NCBI RefSeq assembly: GCF_003324565.1 | Contig: NZ_QOLA01000001.1 | Coordinates: forward strand, 558,001 to 622,000 | Reading direction: 5' to 3' | DNA: 64,000 nt | Origin: Streptomyces sp. SDr-06 | GTDB lineage: Bacteria > Actinomycetota > Actinomycetes > Streptomycetales > Streptomycetaceae | Shown here: piece by piece, positions 45,232-53,484 of the stretch | Numbering within the stretch: position 1 is the first letter of the stretch | How the letters are laid out: each line of letters starts with the position of its first letter | Notes under the pieces: generated by a model | The model's database searches: none | Told to the model about the DNA's origin: nothing | Seen by the model: only the letters and a program-made list of their open reading frames with translations | Position numbers and translations under genes: made by a program

Positions 45232-45349
45232 GGGGGCGCGGGCAGGACTCGAACCTGCGACCTCTCGTTCCTCAAACGAAGTAGGCCCGCACTGCGCTTC
45301 GCCAGCCACCCGTATCCAGTTGTCTCCCCGAAGGGTGCTGCGAGTACCA
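45232..45349 (-). ncRNA. Second YrlA-like copy, 3' part resolved
   Basis: On the minus strand this copy has the TGGTACTCGC box (45349-45340), a GCGAAGCGCAG hairpin (45305-45292), the 3' strand GGCCUAC-UUC (45287-45278), then a perfect T-arm GCAGG-UUCGAGU-CCUGC (45258-45242) and a 3' acceptor strand ending at 45232. Its 5' half is not resolved: GTAGGCT near 45418 can pair with GGCCUAC, giving an RNA of about 225 nt, but no canonical D-arm is found. A plain tRNA-Leu (GAG-like loop) is less likely because the acceptor ends do not pair. Confidence 0.4.
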
Positions 45350-45378
45350 AGCGCCCGAGGACTGTGTCCGTTGGAAGG

Positions 45379-45460
45379 GAAGTAACCCCGGGCTGCGCTT
45401 CGCGGCAACGCCAGCCTACAGCCGTCCACTGACAACCTGTTGGGATTATCCGACCGTGCC
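45379..45460 (-). ncRNA. Degenerate Y-stem repeat
   Basis: On the minus strand the stretch holds UAAUCCC near 45446 able to pair with GGGGUUA, followed by C and a bulged UUC (around 45388-45379), plus the GCGAAGCGCAG hairpin shared with other copies. No T-arm or D-arm follows. It looks like an eroded or partial duplication of the Y-RNA unit. Confidence 0.3.
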
Positions 45461-45485
45461 GTGGCGGGCGGCTTGCATGACGAAA

Positions 45486-45507
45486 GCCCCCTCCCGGAGG
45501 AGGGGGC
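45486..45507 (-). terminator. Hairpin terminator after the late operon
   Basis: GCCCCCTCC and GGAGGGGGC form a perfect 9-base stem with a 4-base loop. On the minus strand it is followed by TTTCGTCATGC. It lies downstream of the micro-ORF and upstream of the Y-RNA array, so it separates late transcription from the RNA genes. Confidence 0.7.
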
Positions 45508-45523
45508 AGTTCGTAGCTTCGGC

Positions 45524-45571
45524 TCAGCAGAGGTTGAGCGAGACGAGCAGGTTCAGGACGAGCGACAGCAC
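45524..45571 (-). CDS. Putative micro-peptide (15 aa), leucine-rich
   Basis: GTG 45571 opens a 15-codon frame coding MLSLVLNLLVSLNLC, a hydrophobic peptide. A full Shine-Dalgarno GGAGGTGA (45583-45576) sits 7 bases upstream. It is followed within 20 bases by the terminator hairpin. Such an arrangement suggests a small membrane-active peptide or leader. No homologue is known to me; expression is unproven. Confidence 0.35.
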   Translation of the reverse strand: MLSLVLNLLVSLNLC

Positions 45572-45616
45572 ACGATCACCTCCCTCCGGCGCGGCGGGCG
45601 GACGGCGGTCAGGCGT

Positions 45617-46168
45617 TCAGGCCGTGCTCCTCGCTCCGGCTGCGGCTGCGGCTTGCAGCATGTGGGTGTGGATCGCATCGACGCGGGCTCGTGCTTCCGC
45701 AGCGACCAGCGGATCCCTCAGCACCGTGAGCTGGTTGTCCTGGAGGGTTTCCCCGGAGCGGGACCAGTTCGTGGATCCGGTGACGACGTCGAGGCCGTCG
45801 ACGATGAGCAGCTTCATGTGCATGATCGCCCCGTGTTCGGAGCGGCCGACCGCCACACTGTTCGCGGGGAACGCCGACTTCGCCAGCAGCTCCCGCTCGT
45901 GCACGCCGCCGGCCTGCGACGAGTCGAGGGTGACCTGGACGAAGACGTGCTCGTCGTCGAGTTTCTCGTGCAGTGCGGCGGCGAGTTCGTCGTCATCGAA
46001 GCCGTACATGGCGCAGACCAGGCTCGACGTGGCCGACTTGATGATCTCAAGAAGTACGTCGTGGACGGCATCCACGGGTGAGTAGAAGGTGCGGGCGAAC
46101 GCCGGGTAGCCGGGCGGGAATCCGCCGGTCTTGTGTCCGTCCAGGACGGCCAGGTCAGCGAGAGCCAC
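45617..46168 (-). CDS. Phospholipase-D-like protein (single HKD motif)
   Basis: 183 residues with one complete HKD motif, [19 protein letters not shown], and a domain typical of the PLDc_2/Nuc family, which dimerise to form an active site from two HKD motifs. Members include endonucleases and phospholipases. Position after the lysis genes could mean either a lipid-acting lysis factor or a nuclease. No signal peptide. Confidence 0.82.
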   Translation of the reverse strand: MALADLAVLDGHKTGGFPPGYPAFARTFYSPVDAVHDVLLEIIKSATSSLVCAMYGFDDDELAAALHEKLDDEHVFVQVTLDSSQAGGVHERELLAKSAFPANSVAVGRSEHGAIMHMKLLIVDGLDVVTGSTNWSRSGETLQDNQLTVLRDPLVAAEARARVDAIHTHMLQAAAAAGARSTA

Positions 46169-46201
46169 AGGGGCCTCCGGGAGAGAGCGGACAGGTGCGG
46201 G

Positions 46202-46450
46202 TCAGCCCGTGGGCTGGGAGTCGCGGATGACGGCCCGGGTCTCGGCGTGCTGCCGGTCCGCATGCCGGCGCAGTGCGACATGCTGGGCGACCAGGGCCGG
46301 GGTGCCCCAGATCACCGACGCCGCCAAGTTCCCGGCGACGTCCGGCCAGTGGAAGACCAGCAGGTAGACGTCCAGGGCCAGCACCGCGAGGGCGGCGAGT
46401 ATCCACCGGGTGCGGGGCATTCGACTCGGCGCTGGGCGATCAATCATCAC
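46202..46450 (-). CDS. Small membrane protein
   Basis: 82 residues with one or two transmembrane segments (WILAALAVLALDVYLLVFHW, then a weaker VAGNLAASVIWGTPALVAQHV). Basic ends. In the lysis region it could be a second holin or an antiholin-like protein; function unknown. Confidence 0.55.
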   Translation of the reverse strand: MMIDRPAPSRMPRTRWILAALAVLALDVYLLVFHWPDVAGNLAASVIWGTPALVAQHVALRRHADRQHAETRAVIRDSQPTG

Positions 46451-46539
46451 TCACCCCCGTATGCCAAATTGCTGGTAAATATGGCCAGTTGATATTCCGT
46501 GCGCGCCATTTGGCCCGTGCGGGCCGGATAGAATTGAGT
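46451..46539. other. AT-richer gap between late genes and HNH gene
   Basis: This short stretch is noticeably AT-rich (TAAATATGG, TTGATATTCC) and probably holds the plus-strand promoter of the HNH gene. Confidence 0.4.
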
Positions 46540-46992
46540 ATGGGAAACCTCACCACTCCCGAAAGGGAGCGATTCATGCTGCGCGTGCGACGCGACAGCG
46601 ATTGCCTCGTATGGACCGGCCCTCTCGACAAGGACGGTTACGGGTTCTTCTATCTCCGCCGGAAGAACCGCCGCGCCCACCGCGTCGCCTGGTACGACAT
46701 GCACGGCGAGATACCTGAAGGCATGGTCATCAACCACGTCTGCCGGAACCGGGCTTGCGTCAACGCCCAGCACCTCCAGGTCGTCACCATCAGGGAGAAC
46801 GTCCTCAAGGACTCGGCGGCCGTGTCCGCGATCAACGCCCGAAAGACCCACTGCAAGCGCGGACACCCGTTTGACCGGGTTTACCGGAAGTCAGGTGACC
46901 GCGGGCATCAGCGCTATTGCAGCATCTGTGAGGCAGCAAAAAGCAGGAGGCTCCAAGCGAAATGGAGGGCCGAGGACAAGCTGAAGGTGTAG
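46540..46992 (+). CDS. HNH endonuclease
   Basis: 150 residues with HNH features: an N-terminal DNA-binding part, and AHRVAWYDMHGEIPEGMVIN followed by HVCRNRACVNAQHLQVV; a zinc-type CKRGHPF and CSICEAAK follow. It is on the opposite strand to surrounding late genes and sits between two of them, as homing endonucleases do. It could cut at the equivalent site of related phages. Confidence 0.85.
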   Translation: MGNLTTPERERFMLRVRRDSDCLVWTGPLDKDGYGFFYLRRKNRRAHRVAWYDMHGEIPEGMVINHVCRNRACVNAQHLQVVTIRENVLKDSAAVSAINARKTHCKRGHPFDRVYRKSGDRGHQRYCSICEAAKSRRLQAKWRAEDKLKV

Positions 46993-46999
46993 CCCGCCG

Positions 47000-47665
47000 C
47001 TACCAGCGCCTCCGATTCGGGTCCAGGGCCGCATTCTGCGGCGCCTTGGGTGCGGATGGTGTTGGCTGAGGCTGGTCGGGCTGGCAGTCGTACCGCGGAT
47101 GGGCCTCATCGAAATTGGATACCGGTGAGCAGGTGTAATTCACCCCGCCGTAGGTGAAGGTCCATCCTGCGGGAGGAGAGCCCGCACTGCCTTGATCGCC
47201 CTTTGCGCCCTGGGGGCCCGTTGGGCCAGGAACGGTCGAGTCGCGCCCAGGCGCACCGGTAGGGCCGGCCGGGCCTGGCACGGTTGAGTCCTTGCCATCC
47301 CTGCCTGGAGGCCCGGAGGGCCCCACGGGCCCGGTCGAGCCCGGAGCCGGAGTGAGCGTCGGAGCCGCCAGGCCCGGATCGCCCTTGGGCCCTGAAGGGC
47401 CGATTGGGCCGGGCGGCCCGGTGACCGACTGGCCCGGGTCGCCCCGGCTGCCGGGCGGGCCGGCGACGGGTTGGTGCCCGAGCCCCTGCACCTGCCGGGC
47501 GAGGGCGTCCCTGGCCCCGTTGGCGACAGTGAGGTCGCTCTGCAACTGGTAGATGCTGAGGACAATCCCGGCGAGGACCGCGCCAAGGGCGAGCGCCCCG
47601 AACACGGCCCAGGTGTCGCCGCGCCGCCACCGGCGTTCTTCGGCGCGTATTTCGGTGCGGCTCAT
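47000..47665 (-). CDS. Membrane-anchored collagen-like protein
   Basis: 221 residues. One transmembrane helix near the N-terminus (FGALALGAVLAGIVLSIYQL) is followed by three collagen-like blocks of G-x-y repeats (for example GPPGPIGPSGPKGDPG and GPTGPQGAKGDQGS) and a short C-terminal globular end with two Cys. It would trimerise outside the membrane. It overlaps the upstream stop by ATGA. Its role may be spanin-like or adhesion; nothing similar is known to me in this spot. Confidence 0.8.
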   Translation of the reverse strand: MSRTEIRAEERRWRRGDTWAVFGALALGAVLAGIVLSIYQLQSDLTVANGARDALARQVQGLGHQPVAGPPGSRGDPGQSVTGPPGPIGPSGPKGDPGLAAPTLTPAPGSTGPVGPSGPPGRDGKDSTVPGPAGPTGAPGRDSTVPGPTGPQGAKGDQGSAGSPPAGWTFTYGGVNYTCSPVSNFDEAHPRYDCQPDQPQPTPSAPKAPQNAALDPNRRRW

Positions 47666-47955
47666 CCCGTCCCCTTGGTGAGCAGCAGGATCATCGGCAG
47701 GAGGACGCTGACCAGCGGGACGATGACCGCGCCGATGAGCCAGCGCCTGGTCGCGACGAGCTTCTCGGCGTCTTTCTCGCGCAAGGTCTCCAGGGTGGAG
47801 ACGCGTGCGGCGAGGCTCTCGTGCCGCAGGTCGTAGACCCGCTGGTCGACTTTTTCGTCCAGGCGGCGGCCGAGCTGCTGGATGTCCTCGCGGACGTCGG
47901 CGAGCCGGTCCTCGAAGCGGCGGGCGATCTCGCCGAGGGTCGGATCGTCCGGCAC
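47662..47955 (-). CDS. Coiled-coil membrane protein
   Basis: 97 residues. A charged coiled coil (RLADVREDIQQLGRRLDEKV) precedes a C-terminal transmembrane helix (LIGAVIVPLVSVLLPMILLL). With the holin gene upstream, it looks like a lysis accessory or holin-like protein. Confidence 0.65.
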   Translation of the reverse strand: MPDDPTLGEIARRFEDRLADVREDIQQLGRRLDEKVDQRVYDLRHESLAARVSTLETLREKDAEKLVATRRWLIGAVIVPLVSVLLPMILLLTKGTG

Positions 47956-47967
47956 GTCGTGCTCCGA

Positions 47968-48324
47968 TCAGACAGCCGTCGGACGGCTGATGGCCGGCGC
48001 CGGGACCTTCGCGGTGACTTGGGTGCGCACGAACATCGCGATGCCGATCTGTACGGCCGACAGGACGAGGGCTTGCTGGTCGGCGGACCAGTGCAGGCCG
48101 AAGCCGACAGCGAGGGCGAGGGCGGCCTGCGTGAGGCCGTACAGCGGTGCGGCCAGTGCGTCGTGGGCCATGACCGCGACCACGAGACCAACGGCCGCGG
48201 CCGCGACGGCGTTGAGGACGGCCTGCTGGTCCGAGCTGAGGCCGACGCCGAACGCTGCGAGGAGCTTGATGGCGACGGCGGCGAAGGCCGTGAGGGCCGC
48301 CGGTTCCCTTCCGAAGATCTTCAT
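47968..48324 (-). CDS. Putative holin
   Basis: 118 residues with three to four hydrophobic helices (AAVGLVVAVMAHDALAAPLY; LALAVGFGLHW) and charged ends. It follows the lysin by one base. Streptomyces phage holins have this composition and length. Function inferred from location. Confidence 0.65.
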   Translation of the reverse strand: MKIFGREPAALTAFAAVAIKLLAAFGVGLSSDQQAVLNAVAAAAVGLVVAVMAHDALAAPLYGLTQAALALAVGFGLHWSADQQALVLSAVQIGIAMFVRTQVTAKVPAPAISRPTAV

Positions 48325-48325
48325 G

Positions 48326-49255
48326 TCACCACACCTCGATCGAGTAGGAGACGCCCGCGGCGTCGGTCTGGAGGGAGAGCTTCACGTCGGGGGCGGTGAT
48401 GTCGACGTCGACAACACCCGCGCCGGCGTCGAGGGCGACGTTCTTGATGCCGTGCCAGGCGGCCCCGTTGTGGAGGGCGACCCGCACCGAACCCTTGACC
48501 GGCTTGTCGCTGATCTGGTCCATGCCGAGGTGCAGCCGCCGGTTGAACTGGTTCCAGGCGGAGCCGTGCGGGAGCAGGACGACGGTGGGCTGTGCGCCCG
48601 GTGCGACCGGGCCGGTGATCCATTGGGGCATGTCGGTCTCCTGAGAGGGCGTGGGAGCGGGGGCCGGGCTGGGCTGGAACGAGAGAGCCCAGGCGCGGAG
48701 TTCGGCGGTGGAGGCGAGGTGGCAGTAGTCGCGGTCGACCCCGTTGTCGCTGTACTGGTGGAACAGCCAAGCGGCTTGGATGCCGGGGTCGCCCGCGTTG
48801 CGTCCGGCCGTCGCGATCCACAGGAAGTCGCCGTAGTAACCGCTGGTGTCGACGTTGCGCCAGTAGTCCGTGTTGGCGTACATCCCCACCGGGTTGTGGG
48901 GAAGGCGGCCCTTCACGTACCGGAGCCAGGCCTCCTTGTAGGCGACCTGGGTGCTTTTCGGGACGTTGGCGTTCGCCGAGTCGTAGCCCTCCCAGTCGAG
49001 GACGACCAGGTCGCCGGGCTGCCAGTTGACCTGAGACAGGAAGTAATCCGCCTCGGCCTGCGGCGAGTTACCCATGTGCGGATAGTGATACGCGCCCCAC
49101 ACCAGGCCGTTGGCCTTGGCGTGGTCGCGCTGGGTGTGCCAGACCGGGTTGATGTACGACAGGCCCTCGGTGACCTTGACGAAGGCGAACGAGATGCCGG
49201 AGGTATCCGGCTGTGCGGGCTGGTACGAGGCCCAGTCCTGGCCGTAGATTCCCAT
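48326..49255 (-). CDS. GH25 muramidase endolysin
   Basis: 309 residues. The GH25 barrel begins at GIYGQDWASYQPAQPDTSGI, with catalytic acids in LVVLDWEGYDSA. A C-terminal beta domain (after residue 215; APGAQPTVVLLPHG) probably binds the cell wall. ATG 49255 is preferred since it begins the domain and follows the peptidase stop by one base; longer starts upstream are out of the gene. It cleaves peptidoglycan glycan strands at lysis. Confidence 0.9.
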   Translation of the reverse strand: MGIYGQDWASYQPAQPDTSGISFAFVKVTEGLSYINPVWHTQRDHAKANGLVWGAYHYPHMGNSPQAEADYFLSQVNWQPGDLVVLDWEGYDSANANVPKSTQVAYKEAWLRYVKGRLPHNPVGMYANTDYWRNVDTSGYYGDFLWIATAGRNAGDPGIQAAWLFHQYSDNGVDRDYCHLASTAELRAWALSFQPSPAPAPTPSQETDMPQWITGPVAPGAQPTVVLLPHGSAWNQFNRRLHLGMDQISDKPVKGSVRVALHNGAAWHGIKNVALDAGAGVVDVDITAPDVKLSLQTDAAGVSYSIEVW

Positions 49256-49256
49256 G

Positions 49257-50018
49257 TCAGGCCGCCGTCGCGGTGGTCCAGACGGGCACGGTGACGTCGC
49301 CCTGCTGGGACAGCAGCCACCGCAGGTCCGGAGTCGTGAGGTAGCCGCGCCCGTCGACGCCCCAACCGGTGCCCCACGAGTTGGTGATCCAGTAGTCGCC
49401 GGTCGTCGCGTCGTACTGGGCGATCTCGACCTCGTGGCCGCCCGCGACGGCCGAGTTCTGGTCGACGACGATCCGGCCGTCACCGTCCGGGTCGAACATC
49501 GACTCCAGCCAGACGATTCCGATCATCACCGGGCCGTGCTGCAGCGCGGAGGTGAGCGCGGGCAGCGAGAAAGCGTGGCTGTAGCCGGTGGCGAGCCCGA
49601 GCGCCTTGAGTGCCTTGGCGACGCCGAGCCCGGAGCTGCCGGTGTCTGTCGGCGGGTAGTGCCCGGGGATCGAGTCGAGGAGCGTCGCCAGCGAGTACAG
49701 GCGGACCGCGAAATCCTCGTCGGGCGCGTACACGCCGGGGGTGAAAAGCCCGTGCGAGGCGCGTGCGGCAGCCGTCGAGATCGTCACCGACGTGAGGCCC
49801 GGCCTTGCGGCACTGTCCGTGACCAGCAAGCCCGTACCGGCGTTGGCCGTGCACGACCCGAGCTGGCCCTGATCCAAAACGGGAGCGCGCCGGGCCCACG
49901 ACACGGACTTGATGGCCGTCTCCGGCAGCACGCCGTGCGCGTACTCCAGCGACCGCGGGTCATGCTCAACGTGCCGCCCGAACCGACCGCGGGCAGGCAG
50001 AAGCTCGATATGCGTCAT
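49257..50018 (-). CDS. Papain-family (C1) cysteine peptidase
   Basis: 253 residues. The catalytic Cys lies in [15 protein letters not shown], His in [14 protein letters not shown] and Asn in [11 protein letters not shown]. The order and spacing are those of C1A peptidases. No signal peptide or propeptide is seen. Located just before the lysin gene, it may be a virion-associated protease, a lysis helper, or a tail-associated enzyme. Papain-like peptidases are uncommon in phage lysis modules. Confidence 0.88.
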   Translation of the reverse strand: MTHIELLPARGRFGRHVEHDPRSLEYAHGVLPETAIKSVSWARRAPVLDQGQLGSCTANAGTGLLVTDSAARPGLTSVTISTAAARASHGLFTPGVYAPDEDFAVRLYSLATLLDSIPGHYPPTDTGSSGLGVAKALKALGLATGYSHAFSLPALTSALQHGPVMIGIVWLESMFDPDGDGRIVVDQNSAVAGGHEVEIAQYDATTGDYWITNSWGTGWGVDGRGYLTTPDLRWLLSQQGDVTVPVWTTATAA

Positions 50019-50067
50019 GAGCCCTCCCGGGCATGGCGAAGCCGCCGGAGCGGTGAGGGAAAAGGGG

Positions 50068-50598
50068 TCAGCGGGACAGCCAGAACACTCGCAGCGCGCT
50101 GTTGAAGTCCGTGCCGGTGTACGTCGACAGCGTTCCGCCGGAGTCCTGGCGGGCCTGGAGCTCGACGTAGTCCGTGGTGCCGTTCATGACGAAGAAGTCG
50201 ATCGCGGTGGCGCACCACCAGGAGGCGCCCGAGCCGCCGGCGACGGCCGCGCCGATGGACGTGGAGCCGTTCATGGTCAGGCGGGCGGCGCGCTGGGTCG
50301 TCGCCGAGCCGGCGAAAGCGGCGGTGCCGATCACGCAGTAGGTGCCCGCGACGGTCGGCGTGTAGCGGCTGTTGTTGGTGACGTTACTGTGCCCGCCGTC
50401 GGAGTCCAGGGTCGAGGTATCGATCGCGACGGAGATCCAGGTGGCGTTGGCGGCGGACTGTGAGGACGCCTGGTAGCCGCGGAAGACCGGCACGGCCAGC
50501 GCAAAATTATTGAGATCGCGCACCTGGGCGTTGAACAGGGCGGACGTGTTGAAGTTGCCGGGAACCTCGGTGGGAGGCGACGGTACGGTGCGGGCCAT
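50068..50598 (-). CDS. Putative tail-tip/receptor-binding protein (C1q-like jelly roll)
   Basis: 176 residues. A short N-terminal anchor ([20 protein letters not shown]) is followed by a beta-rich domain ([34 protein letters not shown]) typical of C1q/TNF-like jelly rolls at phage fibre tips. Location after the distal tail protein supports adsorption. Confidence 0.65.
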   Translation of the reverse strand: MARTVPSPPTEVPGNFNTSALFNAQVRDLNNFALAVPVFRGYQASSQSAANATWISVAIDTSTLDSDGGHSNVTNNSRYTPTVAGTYCVIGTAAFAGSATTQRAARLTMNGSTSIGAAVAGGSGASWWCATAIDFFVMNGTTDYVELQARQDSGGTLSTYTGTDFNSALRVFWLSR

Positions 50599-50609
50599 CG
50601 GCCCTCCCC

Positions 50610-53471
50610 TCAGTAGGCGAACGCTGTCGCATCGAACGCGGAGGCCGCGTCCCAGGTGGTCGGGTCCGTGATCCCCGCTGGCAACACCTCGTTGATCAGG
50701 TCCCCAGCCGTGTGGCTCTTGGTTGTCGGCGCGGTGAGGGTGAGGACCGCGCTGGTCCAGCCCGTTGAAGTCGCGCCGACCGCCGAGATCGTGATGGTCT
50801 CCTGGTTGGCCGTGTTCTGGCCCAAGACGATCTGCGTCCCCGCGGGCAGCTGCGCAGCCAGGGGGTTGGTGTTGTCCTGGCTGTTGTTGACCGTGATCGA
50901 CGAGACGCCCGAGGCGACCGTGGTCTTCAGCGTCGTATGCCAGGCCGAGAAGATCGCATACGGGGTGAGGTCAACGGGCGAGCACTGGAGCGTGCAGAAC
51001 GCCTCGGCTTGGTCGTCCATGTCCCACTGGATCGCCTCGACGAAGCACTCGATCTGAATAGGCGACGCAGGGCTGGGCGGACGGCGCATCACCCGGACCC
51101 GGGTGCCGAGTTCCAGGCTGAGCAGCACCGGCCACAGGGCCGGATTGGCCGACGGATGGAACTTGATCGAGCTGACGCGGATCGCAGGCTGCTTGTACCG
51201 GGAGAGCAGGTAGTTAGCAGCGTCCTGGCATTCCGCGGCTGACGACGAGTTGATGGTGCGGGTCAGCGTGCGCGGGAAGTACGCGGTGATCGAAGCCGAG
51301 TCCTGCGCGACGAACTGCTGGTTGGGGGTCTGCTGCGTGATCGTGACCCGGTTCGCCAGGTGGGTGGAGTCATAGTCCAGCTGACAGTCTTCATAGGGCC
51401 ACTCGCCGAGGTCGGTCCGCTCCCCGAAGATGTACATCGGGGTGAGCGAGTTGTAGCGGGCGCCCCGGGAGCGGAAGTTGACGCGTCCGTCGGTGCCGAT
51501 GAAGTGGCTGCCGTTCTCGGTGTCGACGACGCCCTGGAGCGCGCTGAGGCCGTCCTGTCCGCCAAATTCGGCCGGGCCCATCGAGGTGGTGAGTCCGGTC
51601 TGGAGGTTCGACAGAGCCGTCCATCCCGCATAGCCGAGAATGCGCTTGTACCGGGTGTCCGACGATTCCCCGGCGAAAGCGTTTTTCCACGCGTTGTAAA
51701 GGTTGGTGATGCCGACAGCACCGCCGCCTGCGATGCCGTTCCAGTCGGCGAACTCGGCGGCGAAGGCGAGGTCACCCTGGTAGTTGGCTGTGGTGCCGCC
51801 CCCGTTGGTGGCATCGACGTATCCACCGAGACTGTCGCTGATCAGTCCTGTCGGCGTGTACGTCGAAGGGATAGATCCGTAGAACGCGGCGAGCGCTCCA
51901 TCCTGGGAGATCACCACCTGCTGAGTCGTTGTGTTGTAGCCAAAGATCAGAAAATGCCAGTTCCCGTCGGCGCAGTTGGTTGCACCGCCTGCCACATAGG
52001 TGCCCCCCGCCCCAGTGGGCCCCCGAAGATCCATGCTCGGATGCCCCGAGGTATCCAGATAGACAGCGATCAGAGATCCCGAAGGCGAGCCGCCGGAGCG
52101 CTGGCCATCCATACAGGACCACATGTAAGCACCGCCAGCGATGGCAGGGCCCGTGTAGCAAAAGGCGAGCGTGCGGACCCACAGGGCCGGGTTCGCCGGG
52201 CCCGTGATCCCCGACGACGTCAGTTTCAGATAGGTGGCTGGACCCGTAAGGAACTGGCCGGGGTTGGCGTTGGCGATGGCGACAACGGTGCCACCGGACC
52301 CGGTGAACACTCCGGTCGCCGGGTTCGTCGCTGTGATCTGGGTGCCGAACGTGAGGGACCCCGCCCCGTATTTGGACACAGCGACCTGCGCCTGCGGATA
52401 GTTGCCCGTGGCGTCGCTGGCCCCATTACTGTTCTGCGGGTCGTCCAACTTGAAAAGGAAACGCGGCGAATGGCTGTTGATTTCCTGGGTGAGCGGGTCC
52501 GACAACTGGACCTGTGACAGCAGGGACATGGCATCGACGCAGACAGGTGACGTCGTGCCGTAGGTGCCGTTGTGGGTCCACTGGGCGGGCCAGCGCTCCG
52601 TGAACCCCTCGAACATCGGATACCAGACCCCCGGCTGGACCCACGCCGAGGCGGTGGAGCCCCTCTCCAGCTGCCAGCCGTCGACCTGCACCGAGCACGT
52701 TGCAGCCGCGGTCGCCGCGACCATCACGCCGACGTCCATGCCCATCGCCCCCGCGGGGGCTGTCGCTGTCACGATGATCTGCGTCCATGCTGCGGTCGGC
52801 GAGCCGGTGAGGGTGACCGTCGAGCCGTAGGTGAAGCTGCTCGCCGGGGTGGCGTTGGGTGACAGGAACCAGCCGATCCCTGCCTTCACCTGGAGCGACG
52901 TGGCTGCGGTGACGTTCCGGACCCGCATCTGCATCGTGTACGTCTGGCCGGGCAGTGCGGCGGTCTGCGGGGTGCGGCAGATTTTCGCCGGGGCGGTGGT
53001 GCCCGACGGAATGCTGGCCTGGAGGACGTTGGCGCCCTGCCAGGCCGTCGCCGAGGCGGTGACGATGGCGCTGCCGCTGCTGTCGGTGTCGCTGAAAATG
53101 TCGGCGTTGAATGCGCTGGCGCCGACGGCGTAGCCGCCGAGGTCCCCGCCCGTCGCCTGGATCTGCGACAGGAGGTTGATGGACGGCGGCCACATGGCGC
53201 GCTTGCGGTAGGACTGGTAGGGCGCGATGTGCCCGTAGAACGGGCCGCCCGTGTTCGCCGGGTCGAGGCTGCCGTCCTTGTTGGCGAGCACTGTCTGGTA
53301 CTCGCCTGAGCGGACCTGGTCGAGCTCGTACTGGCGGCCCCGCTGGATCGAGGAGCGTCCCCGCGTGGACGGAGTGACCTCGGTGTAGCGGTCCCACGGG
53401 GCGCCGGAGGAGCCGTTCCAGTACGAGCCCCAGCCCTCCTCGACGATGGGCCAGTTCGGATTGATCGCCAC
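50610..53471 (-). CDS. Distal tail / minor tail protein with LamG-like insertion
   Basis: 953 residues. The N-terminus (STRGRSSIQRGRQYELDQVR) is typical of actinophage distal tail hub proteins. A carbohydrate-binding-like beta region follows (about 120-280). A LamG/concanavalin-like domain lies at about 390-590 (PSGSLIAVYLDTSGHPSMDL), then a tail hub block with LLSRYKQPAIRVSS and a C-terminal beta domain. It likely forms the baseplate core and may contact surface sugars. Confidence 0.8.
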   Translation of the reverse strand: MAINPNWPIVEEGWGSYWNGSSGAPWDRYTEVTPSTRGRSSIQRGRQYELDQVRSGEYQTVLANKDGSLDPANTGGPFYGHIAPYQSYRKRAMWPPSINLLSQIQATGGDLGGYAVGASAFNADIFSDTDSSGSAIVTASATAWQGANVLQASIPSGTTAPAKICRTPQTAALPGQTYTMQMRVRNVTAATSLQVKAGIGWFLSPNATPASSFTYGSTVTLTGSPTAAWTQIIVTATAPAGAMGMDVGVMVAATAAATCSVQVDGWQLERGSTASAWVQPGVWYPMFEGFTERWPAQWTHNGTYGTTSPVCVDAMSLLSQVQLSDPLTQEINSHSPRFLFKLDDPQNSNGASDATGNYPQAQVAVSKYGAGSLTFGTQITATNPATGVFTGSGGTVVAIANANPGQFLTGPATYLKLTSSGITGPANPALWVRTLAFCYTGPAIAGGAYMWSCMDGQRSGGSPSGSLIAVYLDTSGHPSMDLRGPTGAGGTYVAGGATNCADGNWHFLIFGYNTTTQQVVISQDGALAAFYGSIPSTYTPTGLISDSLGGYVDATNGGGTTANYQGDLAFAAEFADWNGIAGGGAVGITNLYNAWKNAFAGESSDTRYKRILGYAGWTALSNLQTGLTTSMGPAEFGGQDGLSALQGVVDTENGSHFIGTDGRVNFRSRGARYNSLTPMYIFGERTDLGEWPYEDCQLDYDSTHLANRVTITQQTPNQQFVAQDSASITAYFPRTLTRTINSSSAAECQDAANYLLSRYKQPAIRVSSIKFHPSANPALWPVLLSLELGTRVRVMRRPPSPASPIQIECFVEAIQWDMDDQAEAFCTLQCSPVDLTPYAIFSAWHTTLKTTVASGVSSITVNNSQDNTNPLAAQLPAGTQIVLGQNTANQETITISAVGATSTGWTSAVLTLTAPTTKSHTAGDLINEVLPAGITDPTTWDAASAFDATAFAY

Positions 53472-53484
53472 AGGTCGCCTCCCG

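Noticed and set aside
45232..45320. Ordinary tRNA-Leu (GAG anticodon-like loop)
   Set aside because: The T-arm is perfect, but the 5' acceptor strand does not pair with the 3' strand and no D-arm is found; the flanking Y-RNA features explain it better.
48326..49483. A longer lysin starting at 49483
   Set aside because: The extra 76 residues overlap the peptidase gene in another frame and are low-complexity; the GH25 fold starts at 49255.
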